Counted from the stretch's first letter, positions 17,901 to 26,536 are shown. The stretch is DNA of 64,000 nt from Enterococcus larvae (GCF_017830045.1 NZ_JAEDXU010000011.1:1-64000), one strand, 5' to 3'. Numbers and translations are program-made. Notes: a model not told the origin generated them from the letters alone.

Positions 17901-19898
17901 ATGCTGTATTCACGTTTAGCATACAATAATTTGAAAAAGAACAGCGCTGTCTATATTCCCTTTGGTCTAGCAACGATTTTTACCGTCATACTAAACCTTA
18001 TCATGCAAGTGATGCTCCATAATGACGGGATGAATTCTCTGCCGCAGGCAATGTCTGTGAAGGCGATGTTCAGCTTTGGCAGTATCGTGATCATGATCTT
18101 TTCTGTCGTCTTTACATTTTATACCCATAGCTTTTTGATCAAGCGCAGAAAGAAGGAGCTGGGTTTATACAATATTTTGGGAATGGATAAAGGCAACCTG
18201 ACGATCATGATGCTGTTTGAAAATCTATACACCTTCTTGATTGTGATGGTAGGTGGGGTCATTTCCGGTGTGATTTTTTCAAAGCTGATGTTTTTGGTGC
18301 TGAAAAAACTGACTGGTTTCGGTGATGATTTTGTGTTCGATTTATCCTTTGCTTCGCTGCTTCGAGTAGTGACATTGTTTGCGGCAATTTTTCTGGTAAC
18401 CTTCCTTTATGATATGTGGGAGGTACGAAAATCTAAGCCGATCGAACTGCTTGGTCAGGCGAAATCTGGTGAAAAAGAACCGAAAGCTAAATGGATAATG
18501 GCTATTCTTGGTATCGGCTGCTTGGGCGTTGGCTATGGTATTTCCTTGACAATCCAATCACCGGTGGAAGCATTGACATTATTTTTCGTAGCCGTTGTCT
18601 TGGTTATTATCGGTACTTACAGCTTATTTGTTGCAGGAAGCATCACGCTGTTGAAATTTTTGAAGGGCAGAGAGCGTTTTTATTACAAACCCTCTAACTT
18701 CATTTCTATCTCAAGTATGATTTTCCGAATGAAACAAAATGGAGCGGGACTGGCAACGATTTGTATCTTATGTACGATGGCGTTAGTGACAATTTCAACC
18801 ACTGTCTCTCTCTACGTGGGGCGAGAAGATATGATCAAAAACCGCAATCCTTTTCAAAATTCAATCAGTGCCAATCTACCGGCTGAAGAAGTAGAAGGAA
18901 TCGTAGAGGCTGCGGCACAAAATAATAGTGTCCCTGTGAAAAATTTACAGTATATCACTTCGTCCTCCAGTGCACTCACTGTAAGAAAATCAGAGGGCAT
19001 CTATATTCCGGAAGAGGAATCCATCAGTAATTATGGCGATGTGAATGGGTTTCAGTTTATCAAACTAAGTGAGTACAACCGTGTTGAACAGAAAAATGAG
19101 CAGCTGAATGATAATGAAGTGATTCTTTACCCGGTATATGGCGGCTATACAGGTTCAACAATAACGATTGGTTCACAGCAATTCACGGTAAAGGATGTAC
19201 CGGAGGAATTTGTTCTGTCACCTAAAAAAGAAGATGAGACATTAAAAGGCTTCCTTGTTTTTGTCCCAGATGATCAGTTTGAACAAATACTGTCAAATGT
19301 AGAGAAGGATTTTGAAAAGAGTGCCTTTATGTTTTCCAGAGAGCTGGAAAGTAGTGTGCTTTTTGAGCTGGAGGGTACTGTAGAGCAGCGGCTGACTGTA
19401 GTTGACTCATTACGTAACGACTTCGCTGTCCTTGGACAGCAGGCGGGGATGGAAGAGCTGGATGTGACGGTATCTTCTCTTGATGAAGATCGAGAATCCA
19501 ATCAAGTGATGATGGGTGGTTTCCTGTTCATTGGAGTGATTTTCGGGTTAAGCTTCATTATTGCAACGACGCTGATTATTTTCTATAAACAGATTTCAGA
19601 GGGCAATGATGATCATGACCGCTTTGAAATCATGCAGAAGGTTGGCTTGAGTCATAAAGAGGTGCATAAGACGATCCAGCATCAGATTCTACTGGTCTTT
19701 TTCCTGCCGATCGTTGTAGCTGTCCTGCATCTATCCTTTGCTTTTCCGATCATCAAAAAGTTGTTGGTTCTTTTTGGTTTGACAAATGGTGCATTACTGT
19801 TGATGACAACCACTGTTTGTGTGGGGATCTTCGTTCTCTGCTACTTCATTATTTATTGGCGGACATCAAAGGTTTATTATCGATTAGTAGAAAGATAA
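17901..19898 (+). CDS. ABC transporter permease, BceB-like
   Basis: This 665-residue permease has FtsX-type helices at the N-terminus, around residues 200-320 and at the C-terminus, about ten in all. A large extracytoplasmic domain lies at about 310-540, which is the hallmark of BceB-type bacitracin, nisin or lipid-II-peptide detoxification transporters. It starts 6 bases after the ATPase stop behind GAGGAG. Enterococcal relatives such as SapB sense bacitracin; the ligand here is unknown. Confidence 0.9.
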   Translation: MLYSRLAYNNLKKNSAVYIPFGLATIFTVILNLIMQVMLHNDGMNSLPQAMSVKAMFSFGSIVIMIFSVVFTFYTHSFLIKRRKKELGLYNILGMDKGNLTIMMLFENLYTFLIVMVGGVISGVIFSKLMFLVLKKLTGFGDDFVFDLSFASLLRVVTLFAAIFLVTFLYDMWEVRKSKPIELLGQAKSGEKEPKAKWIMAILGIGCLGVGYGISLTIQSPVEALTLFFVAVVLVIIGTYSLFVAGSITLLKFLKGRERFYYKPSNFISISSMIFRMKQNGAGLATICILCTMALVTISTTVSLYVGREDMIKNRNPFQNSISANLPAEEVEGIVEAAAQNNSVPVKNLQYITSSSSALTVRKSEGIYIPEEESISNYGDVNGFQFIKLSEYNRVEQKNEQLNDNEVILYPVYGGYTGSTITIGSQQFTVKDVPEEFVLSPKKEDETLKGFLVFVPDDQFEQILSNVEKDFEKSAFMFSRELESSVLFELEGTVEQRLTVVDSLRNDFAVLGQQAGMEELDVTVSSLDEDRESNQVMMGGFLFIGVIFGLSFIIATTLIIFYKQISEGNDDHDRFEIMQKVGLSHKEVHKTIQHQILLVFFLPIVVAVLHLSFAFPIIKKLLVLFGLTNGALLLMTTTVCVGIFVLCYFIIYWRTSKVYYRLVER

Positions 19899-19914
19899 GC
19901 GGATAAACGAATAA

Positions 19915-19970
19915 CGGTATTTTCAAAAACTGCTGATAGCAGTTTTTTGAAGATATCGTTTATTCTGTTT
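19915..19970 (+). terminator. Terminator after the BceB-like gene
   Basis: A long imperfect stem of about 20 bp (19915-19934 with 19938-19958) around GAT is followed by TTTATTCTGTTT. Confidence 0.85.
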
Positions 19971-20045
19971 CAAGGACTTGCATCACAGCGGTATCATCGC
20001 TTTTTTCCGATTCATAAGGATTTCCAATTTCTTGTATTTTTTATC

Positions 20046-20076
20046 TTGACATGGGATTGTTCCCACAAATTATAAT
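20046..20076 (+). promoter_or_regulatory. Promoter with a palindrome in the spacer
   Basis: TTGACA (20046-20051) and TATAAT (20071-20076) are 19 bases apart. TGGGA-TTGT-TCCCA (20052-20065) occupies the spacer, so a repressor or a spacer-distorting activator may act here. AATTAT gives an alternative -10 at 17 bases. Confidence 0.6.
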
Positions 20077-20106
20077 CAAGAAAAAGATAAATGGAGGTAC
20101 AATTGA

Positions 20107-20805
<699 letters not shown>

Positions 20806-20835
20806 CGATAGCTACTAAATAAACATGATTAAAAT

Positions 20836-20875
20836 AAAGAGGCGCCGCTTCAGCAAAAGCAGCTCCTCTTTATTT
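20836..20875 (+). terminator. Terminator after the NagB-like gene
   Basis: AAAGAGG (20836-20842) pairs with CCTCTTT (20865-20871), with inner GCTT/AAGC pairing, and a short T-rich tract follows. Confidence 0.85.
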
Positions 20876-20921
20876 GTGTTTACACAGAATACATTTATTT
20901 AAATTAAAGAATGAGATGAGC

Positions 20922-20957
20922 AAAAAAGGATATTTGTATGAATATATCCTTTTTTTA
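20922..20957 (+). terminator. Second terminator-like hairpin
   Basis: AAAAAAGGATAT (20922-20933) pairs with ATATCCTTTTTTT (20944-20956). It is symmetric enough to stop transcription from either side. The stretch from here to 21127 is A+T-rich with no recognisable gene. Confidence 0.7.
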
Positions 20958-21127
20958 TTTTAATCAATTGGGTTGTTATGCCTATCTATATGGATTCTTC
21001 TGGTAACAATTGCGGGAATAGAAAAACAATTTTCAAAATGATTATAAGAATAGCCTGAAAAAGAACTCGCTTTTGATTTGTTTTATATGTAATAATCGAT
21101 AAATAAATAAAAACAAAAATAAAAAAA

Positions 21128-21148
21128 CTTGTTTTTACTAAAAACAAG
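21128..21148. repeat. Palindromic recombination-site candidate, left
   Basis: CTTGTTTTTA-C-TAAAAACAAG is a 21-bp palindrome broken only by its central C (21138). The site at 22667 has the same arms with a central G, so the two are exact reverse complements and also direct repeats with one mismatch. They flank a tyrosine recombinase gene, and palindromic arms around a short centre are what such enzymes use as core sites. Confidence 0.65.
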
Positions 21149-21247
21149 AAAGGGGGAAAAATTCAATATGTAGAGATCATTTCATGTTAAATTATTTATT
21201 CGTTTGAAATAATTTAATTTAAATTTATTGTTGCTCTGAATAAATCT

Positions 21248-21300
21248 ATTATACAACATTAATTTTTTAATATTCTATCATATTTTTTATTAAAAGTGAA
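21248..21300 (-). promoter_or_regulatory. Leftward promoter candidates inside the recombinase segment
   Basis: On the minus strand TTCACT (21300-21295), 17 bases and TAGAAT (21277-21272) preceded by TGA form an extended -10 promoter. A second perfect TATAAT (21253-21248) lies downstream with no clear -35. In the present orientation they fire toward the terminators at 20836-20957. The region is A+T-rich, so chance matches are possible. Confidence 0.4.
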
Positions 21301-21335
21301 AAAAATTGAGAAATATCCATTTATTATTTATATTT

Positions 21336-21360
21336 GCCGTCATCTTAGCCGTCAAAAAAA
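21336..21360 (+). repeat. Arm-site-like direct repeat, left
   Basis: GCCGTCA-N6-CCGTCAAAAAAA lies just upstream of the recombinase ribosome site and recurs in the same orientation at 22605. Each copy has two CCGTCA units 12 bases apart. Paired arm repeats of this kind are bound by the N-terminal domain of Tn916-type integrases. Confidence 0.6.
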
Positions 21361-21380
21361 CAAAGAAGAGGAGAGTTTTT

Positions 21381-22475
21381 ATGGCTCGCAGAGGAGAAAA
21401 TATATACAAACGTAAAGATGGTCGTTGGGAGGGCCGCTATGTTCAAGGAAGAAACAAAGATGGGAAAATTCGTTATGGTTATTTGTATGCTTATTCTTAT
21501 AAGGAAATAAAAGAGAAGCTTATCACACAAAAATTTATGTTGAAACAAACAGACCCGGAACAAGCGGATTTTGAAGGAAATGTCGCGATTTGGATTGATT
21601 ATTGGTTGGAAATGATCAGTGGAACTGTAAAAATCAGCACTTATAATAGCTATAAAAATAAATTAGAACGGTATGTTAAGCCGCATATCGGACATTTGAC
21701 CTTAAAAATTTTATCATCCAGACAACTGAATCAAATGATAAAGATGCAGGAAAAACAATTATCAGCTTCTTCTATTCGTACAGTCTTTCAAATTGTAAAA
21801 AGCTGTTTGAAGGAGGCGGAAAAGAGACGCCTTATAGAGAGCTGCGTATTGGAAGATATTCAGCTGCCGAAAGTAAACAAGCGAAAGGTACAAACTCTTT
21901 CTTTAGATGAACGTCAATTAATCACGAAGTTGGCGGAAAAAGACAGCTACGGTTTTCCAATCATACTTTCATTGGAAACAGGTCTTCGGATTGGGGAAAT
22001 TGCAGGTTTAAAGTGGGAGGATATTGATTTTTCATCTAAAACGTTGACCGTTTCCAGAACGTTACAGCGTGTTCAGACGTTTTCTTCTGAAGGAAAGAAA
22101 ACCATCTTGTTGGAAGGAAGTCCGAAAACTCAAATGTCACAAAGAGAACTACCGCTTTCAAAAAAAATGATTCGATGCTTAAGGAAACGAAAGAAAGAAT
22201 CTGATAGTGAATATGTAGTTTCTGTACAAGGAAAACCGATGGAACCAAGAACGATCAGCAATCATTTTAAGCGTATTATTGCCAACACACCACTATTATC
22301 GATCAGTTTTCATTCATTGAGACATTCATTTGCTACGCGCTGTTTGGAATGCGGGATCAGCGTAGCAGCAATTTCATCACTGCTTGGACATACATCGGTC
22401 AAACTAACATTGGACATATATACAAATTCAACTCGGAGTGAAGAAAGACGGGCAGTAGAACTGTTAGTTTCCTGA
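21381..22475 (+). CDS. Tyrosine recombinase/integrase with AP2-like arm-binding domain
   Basis: This 364-residue integrase starts at ATG 21381 behind GAGGAG; the open frame extends 25 codons upstream without a ribosome site. Residues 1-60 (RRGENIYKRKDGRWEGRY) form an AP2-like arm-binding domain, about 65-160 the SAM-like core-binding domain, and about 175-364 the catalytic domain. Catalytic candidates are R203, K249, H311-x-x-R314, H337 and nucleophile Y347, all present. The gene is flanked by two arm-like repeat pairs and two palindromic core-like sites. No excisionase, replication or phage genes accompany it, so it may act as a local invertase or be a minimal integrative element. Confidence 0.9.
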   Translation: MARRGENIYKRKDGRWEGRYVQGRNKDGKIRYGYLYAYSYKEIKEKLITQKFMLKQTDPEQADFEGNVAIWIDYWLEMISGTVKISTYNSYKNKLERYVKPHIGHLTLKILSSRQLNQMIKMQEKQLSASSIRTVFQIVKSCLKEAEKRRLIESCVLEDIQLPKVNKRKVQTLSLDERQLITKLAEKDSYGFPIILSLETGLRIGEIAGLKWEDIDFSSKTLTVSRTLQRVQTFSSEGKKTILLEGSPKTQMSQRELPLSKKMIRCLRKRKKESDSEYVVSVQGKPMEPRTISNHFKRIIANTPLLSISFHSLRHSFATRCLECGISVAAISSLLGHTSVKLTLDIYTNSTRSEERRAVELLVS

Positions 22476-22547
22476 GAAGGATGGGATGCAAGGATGAAGC
22501 TAAGCTATTCAAGAAAATATCAACGGAATCAATGTTTATTCATTTTT

Positions 22548-22597
22548 AGAGGGAGACCCTAATCAATATACCTATTGATTAGGGTCTCCCTCTTTTT
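22548..22597 (+). terminator. Strong terminator after the recombinase
   Basis: A 21-bp perfect stem (22548-22568 with 22573-22593) with a 4-base loop is followed by TTTT. It isolates the downstream matrix operon from recombinase transcription. Read on the minus strand it lacks a T tract, so it is one-directional. Confidence 0.95.
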
Positions 22598-22604
22598 CAT
22601 TTCC

Positions 22605-22630
22605 GCCGTCAATTTGACCGTCAAAAAAAT
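22605..22630 (+). repeat. Arm-site-like direct repeat, right
   Basis: GCCGTCA-ATTTGA-CCGTCAAAAAAA is the direct-orientation partner of the repeat at 21336. It lies between the recombinase terminator and the right palindrome, about 37 bases from the latter. Confidence 0.6.
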
Positions 22631-22666
22631 ATTTCTCTTTGATTTAACAATGTTTATTTCTCTTTT

Positions 22667-22687
22667 CTTGTTTTTAGTAAAAACAAG
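22667..22687. repeat. Palindromic recombination-site candidate, right
   Basis: CTTGTTTTTA-G-TAAAAACAAG is the exact reverse complement of the left site, with centres 1539 bases apart. It is 131 bases before the start of the regulator gene that opens the matrix locus. The 22688-22818 gap also holds a weak AACTG/CAGTT hairpin with a T-run (22744-22774). Confidence 0.65.
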
Positions 22688-22818
22688 AAAGCTATAAAAA
22701 ACGTGCTAAATGGTCTGCCGCCATACAAAACTTCATTATTTTTAACTGCTGAATAACGATAGTCAGTTTTTGTCTATCCCATAAATTATATGAAAGAAAT
22801 CAGGAAAGGAGAAGTATT

Positions 22819-23511
22819 ATGCATACAATAGGCGTTTTGAACATATCTGGAAAATTGGAGCAAGAGTACATAGATAGTCTGGAAAAAGAGCACTATCAGG
22901 TTGTTTCCATCGAATCTGAGCAAAATTTGGATGATACTATTCGGCAGGTTGATGGTGTGATTATTTTTGATGAAAATCAGGAAAATGTAGGTGGGGTCTG
23001 TAATCTCATTTTGTCAATCAAAAAAGAATCTCAGGCGCTTGTTTGGACTGCCTCAAGGAATATCCCAAGTGTGAATCGATTGGTTTATTTGCAATTAGGA
23101 GCTTCAGGAAATATTGAGCAAAAGTGTGATCCGGAAGAACTTCGTCTGATCATTCGCAATACACTGAACAGTAGTCAACGGGATAAAGAAAAGGCGACGA
23201 AAAAGGAGAAGCCTGCGGTGGATATCCAACTCAATCATGCGAATCAAAGTGTTTCTATCGAAGGTGAAAAAGAAGTGAGTTTAACTAGATTGGAGTTTCA
23301 AATATTTGGTGTGTTGTACGAGAACTGTGGTAAGGCAATGAGCTATGAAGAAATCCATCAAGAAATATGGGGCGATAAACAAGTAGTCTCTAAAGCGCGT
23401 ATAGCAAATTTGATTTTTCATTTAAGAAAGAAAATTGAAAAAGACATGCTAAATCTGCAATATATCAAAACCATCCGTTCAAGAGGATATATGTTGATTG
23501 TATCGAAGTAA
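22819..23511 (+). CDS. Atypical receiver/winged-helix transcriptional regulator
   Basis: This 230-residue protein has a C-terminal OmpR-type winged helix (about 130-230, ending YIKTIRSRGYMLIVSK) and an N-terminal receiver-like domain. A phospho-acceptor-like Asp51 (VIIFDEN), Thr77 (VWTAS) and Lys102 (IEQKCDPEEL) align with receivers. The acidic pair expected after the first strand is missing (GVLNISG), so phosphorylation is doubtful. No histidine kinase is adjacent. AAAGGAGAAG precedes the ATG. As first gene of the matrix locus it is the natural candidate for its controller, by inference from position. Confidence 0.75.
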   Translation: MHTIGVLNISGKLEQEYIDSLEKEHYQVVSIESEQNLDDTIRQVDGVIIFDENQENVGGVCNLILSIKKESQALVWTASRNIPSVNRLVYLQLGASGNIEQKCDPEELRLIIRNTLNSSQRDKEKATKKEKPAVDIQLNHANQSVSIEGEKEVSLTRLEFQIFGVLYENCGKAMSYEEIHQEIWGDKQVVSKARIANLIFHLRKKIEKDMLNLQYIKTIRSRGYMLIVSK

Positions 23512-23616
23512 GTGTTGAATGAGAGCCAGAATCGAAAAAGCGAACAGCTGGTACTGCCCTGTGCTGTTCAGCGCTTGGTATACTCGGTCATTTGTAAAGT
23601 CAGGAGGCAGAAAGAT

Positions 23617-24513
23617 TTGACCATACAGGAAACACAGATGGTAAAACGTCCAAAGAAAAAGAACGGTGAAAGCAAACAAAATCCAAAAGCATCGAACAGG
23701 TCGAATGGGAAAAAAAGAAAAAAGCGACCTTCGGAAGAACGAACAATTGATTCTTCTTCTGAGAATAAAAAAAAGAATACGTTGAATAAGAGTGGGAATA
23801 AAAAGAAGAAGCGAAAAACTCAGCAGAAAAAAACATTAAAAAAAGCTGATGTACGTAAAACAAGTAAACAAGGCAAAAAGAAAAAATCCAACAAGATCAT
23901 TGCAGCGTTGTTTGATGTTTTGTTCTTTGTTTTCATTTTGTTGATGCTTGGAGGAGCTGCGGTTTTCACAATCAGTGAAAAAAATGATAAATCCTTTTAC
24001 GGCTATCGTTTTTATGAAGTATACACGAACTCAATGAGAAAGACACAGGATGGTCAAAAAGGGAATTTCATTGCTGGAGATATGATTATTGTCAAAATTG
24101 AGAACTCGGAAAAAATCAAGGTCGGAGATATTATCACTTTTGTACCGAATCAACAGTCACCGGACACCTATCTGACCCACAGAGTTATTGCGAAAGAAGA
24201 GCCTGAAAAGGCCGAACCGGAAGTGGCGGACGGCAAGGTAAAAACAGTTGAAAGCTACCCTGTTTTCACAACACAGGGGGATGCCAATAATATGGCTGAT
24301 CCGCCGGTCACCGGAGATCGTGTGATTGGTGTTGTCCAGTTTGCCATTCCGAAGGCCGGGAAAATTCTCAGTCTGATCAAGAATCATACGATTCCGGTCA
24401 TTATCATTGTTGTTTCTTTTTTCTTGCTGGTCATTTTACTGCGACAGTATTTTGCGCCGGAAGAGGAAAAAAAGGAAACAAAAAAAAGAAAGAACACTAA
24501 AAAAAGGATATAG
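23617..24513 (+). CDS. sipW: ER-type (SipW-like) signal peptidase I with Lys-rich N-terminal extension
   Basis: This protein of about 298 residues is a membrane signal peptidase of the SipW/Sec11 class, using a Ser-His dyad. Counted from TTG 23617, Ser139 is in YTNSMRKT, His188 in YLTHRV, and Asp residues lie in QGDANNMADPPV. Membrane helices lie at about 95-118 and 258-279. The first 90 residues are an unusual Lys/Arg-rich cytoplasmic extension, and the C-tail is also basic; Bacillus SipW is only about 190 residues. TTG 23617 has AGGAGG 9 bases upstream; ATG 23638 with AGGA is the alternative. It should process the two BsaA/TasA-like precursors downstream. Confidence 0.85.
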   Translation: MTIQETQMVKRPKKKNGESKQNPKASNRSNGKKRKKRPSEERTIDSSSENKKKNTLNKSGNKKKKRKTQQKKTLKKADVRKTSKQGKKKKSNKIIAALFDVLFFVFILLMLGGAAVFTISEKNDKSFYGYRFYEVYTNSMRKTQDGQKGNFIAGDMIIVKIENSEKIKVGDIITFVPNQQSPDTYLTHRVIAKEEPEKAEPEVADGKVKTVESYPVFTTQGDANNMADPPVTGDRVIGVVQFAIPKAGKILSLIKNHTIPVIIIVVSFFLLVILLRQYFAPEEEKKETKKRKNTKKRI

Positions 24514-24587
24514 CTCTTTGCATGCATCAAGAAGCATGTAGGCAAAGATTTATATAAATAAAAATTTTATTAGGAGGAAACACAAGG

Positions 24588-25604
24588 ATGAAAAATCTAA
24601 GAAAGAACAAAAAATTTGTGACGGGTGCGTCGGCAGCCTTGACATTATTGATGTTGGCAGCAGGAACTTTTGCATGGTTCTCAGCACAAGATTCAGTGGA
24701 TAACGAATTCAAGACAAGCGGGATTCCTGATGGATCTGTTAAGGTATGGGAAATCTTTGACGAAGAAGAAGCGGAAAAAGCAACACCTGGAACAAAAGTT
24801 CAAAAAGATGTTGGGGTATCCAACTTAGGTGAGTCTGATGTATTTGTACGTGCGTCATTTGAAGAAATGGTTCACAAATTCAAGAACGATGGTGCGGCTC
24901 AGCCAAACTTGACAGTATTCAAAGAAGCAGCTAAAAAAGCAGATGCTGATTTGTTTGCTAACGGCGGCACATTCATGCCAGTTCCAGTAACGGATACTAC
25001 TTCTTGGACTACAGCAGCTGCTGAAGGATTCACTGTAACAGGCGCACCTGCTGGTGTAACTGTTTATGTGAAAGAAATCGCTGCTTCTGCTACTTTGTCA
25101 GAATATGCTGTATTAGCAGTTTCTGATCAAAATGGTAAAGTAAGTGCAGACTGGACAATCGACAGCACAGCTAAAACAATCACTGCGGCAAACGTTACGT
25201 ATGATTATTATGAAAAAGACACTGTGAAAACATTCAACTGGACAGCTGGACCATTATTCGTTGGTACTGGCGACATCGGCAGATTCGAATCAGATAACTT
25301 GATCACTCTGCAATACCATGATGCAAACATCGCTGCAACACCAACTGCTGACAAATGGTACTACAATGTCGCTGACGGCTGGTTCTACTATGTAGGTATC
25401 GTTCCTTCAGGAACAGTATCACCATTGTTGATGACATCTGTAACGCTAGACAAATCAGCAGGAAACAGCTACATGTATATGGATTACACACTACAAGTTA
25501 AAACAGAAGCATTGCAAGGAACAGCAGAAGCAATCGAAGCTTGGCCAGGTGCTACTGCAAATGCAGCTCTGAAAGCAGCATTAGAAGCAGCTGCAACGAA
25601 CTAA
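24588..25604 (+). CDS. TasA/BsaA-like SipW-dependent matrix protein 1
   Basis: This 338-residue secreted protein has a SipW-type signal sequence: a basic start, a hydrophobic core and TFAWFSAQDSVDNEFKT at the cleavage region. The mature part starts as in camelysin/TasA/BsaA proteins (PGTKVQKDVGVSNLGESDVFVRASFEE), a fold that assembles into extracellular fibres. Fibre function comes from those families and is inferred here. A large insertion at about 110-215 separates the two halves of the fold, and the C-terminus is Ala-rich. A strong AGGAGG precedes the ATG. It follows the signal peptidase gene, with a small hairpin (24518-24546) between them. Confidence 0.85.
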   Translation: MKNLRKNKKFVTGASAALTLLMLAAGTFAWFSAQDSVDNEFKTSGIPDGSVKVWEIFDEEEAEKATPGTKVQKDVGVSNLGESDVFVRASFEEMVHKFKNDGAAQPNLTVFKEAAKKADADLFANGGTFMPVPVTDTTSWTTAAAEGFTVTGAPAGVTVYVKEIAASATLSEYAVLAVSDQNGKVSADWTIDSTAKTITAANVTYDYYEKDTVKTFNWTAGPLFVGTGDIGRFESDNLITLQYHDANIAATPTADKWYYNVADGWFYYVGIVPSGTVSPLLMTSVTLDKSAGNSYMYMDYTLQVKTEALQGTAEAIEAWPGATANAALKAALEAAATN

Positions 25605-25666
25605 TTATTTAGAAAAATTAAAGAGTATCATCTCCAACAAAGCAGATGACTTTAAGGGGGATAACG

Positions 25667-26437
25667 ATGAATCGAATAACAAAATTACTGGCTTGTCTGG
25701 TAATTGGTTTCTTTTGTCTGGCTTTTCCCAATTTAGTTGAAGCTGAAGAAATCAATATCCCTGATGGATTTCTCATCGGGGATGACAGTGGAATCAGTGT
25801 AACGAAAGATGGGGGCTACTTTTTCAACCTTGACGATCTGATGCCTGGAGATACTATAACTCGGAATTTGATTATCCAAAACAATCGTTCGGAGGATTAT
25901 CGATTAAAGATGATCATCACACCAAAATCTCATGAAGGACCAGTCAATTTGATCGAAAGCATAGAAATGACTTTTACTCAAAACGACCGCCTTATTTATG
26001 AAGGCAATCTTTCAAGTGATGAAAATGGTGCGACAGTAGATTCAAGGGAAGTTGACCTTGGAACTATTGCCGCCGGCTCGGAACAGACAATAGCTATCAA
26101 TTTAAGAGTATTAAACAACATCCCTTTTGATGAGTTTATGTCTGGGCCGAGTAAAGCGGTTGTTACTTGGACCTTCGTAGCTGAGACCGAAACAGAACCA
26201 TCAACTTCTGGAACTGAGCCGTCGACAACGGAGCCTTCTTCTTCTAGTAAGGAAGAACCAATCTCCTCATCGGCGACCAAACCGTCTACATCAAAACCAA
26301 CTGGAAGCTACCCAAGTACGGGTGAGCTGCCAGCGAAGATCCTCTTTACTTTAGGTGGAATCTTTCTGATTATAACGGCTATCTTATTCTATATTTTTTA
26401 TATTAGAAAAGATTCAGATACAGAAGGTACGAACTGA
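25667..26437 (+). CDS. TasA-family-like surface protein with YPSTG sorting-like C-terminus
   Basis: This 256-residue protein has a classical signal peptide (cleavage near VEAEE). Its beta-rich domain, containing DDLMPGDTITRNLIIQNN, resembles the strand pattern of TasA/camelysin proteins. A Ser/Thr/Pro-rich spacer (about 180-220), YPSTG, a hydrophobic helix and a short charged tail follow. YPSTG departs from LPxTG, so anchoring by sortase is plausible but unproven. It may tether or nucleate the fibre, comparable to TapA; that role is inference. Start ATG 25667 follows AAGGGGG. Confidence 0.75.
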   Translation: MNRITKLLACLVIGFFCLAFPNLVEAEEINIPDGFLIGDDSGISVTKDGGYFFNLDDLMPGDTITRNLIIQNNRSEDYRLKMIITPKSHEGPVNLIESIEMTFTQNDRLIYEGNLSSDENGATVDSREVDLGTIAAGSEQTIAINLRVLNNIPFDEFMSGPSKAVVTWTFVAETETEPSTSGTEPSTTEPSSSSKEEPISSSATKPSTSKPTGSYPSTGELPAKILFTLGGIFLIITAILFYIFYIRKDSDTEGTN

Positions 26438-26485
26438 TTTCGATCGTTCCACAAGCGTACGAAATGATCATGGATGTTAAATGAA

Positions 26486-26515
26486 GGGTGCATGTATTTC
26501 ATGTACCCTTTTTTA
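26486..26515 (+). terminator. Internal terminator in the matrix operon
   Basis: GGGTGCATG (26486-26494) pairs with CATGTACCC (26500-26508), and seven T residues follow. It sits between the anchor-like gene and the second matrix gene and should lower or separate expression of the downstream pair. Confidence 0.8.
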
Positions 26516-26536
26516 CTAAAAAAGTGAGGTGTGATT

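Noticed and set aside
21128-21148. Palindrome as a simple transcription terminator
   Set aside because: The arms are A/T pairs, no T tract follows on the plus strand, and the exact partner at 22667 flanks the recombinase, which a terminator would not explain.
21128-22687. Prophage or full integrative conjugative element
   Set aside because: Only an integrase is present; no excisionase, replication, structural or transfer genes surround it.
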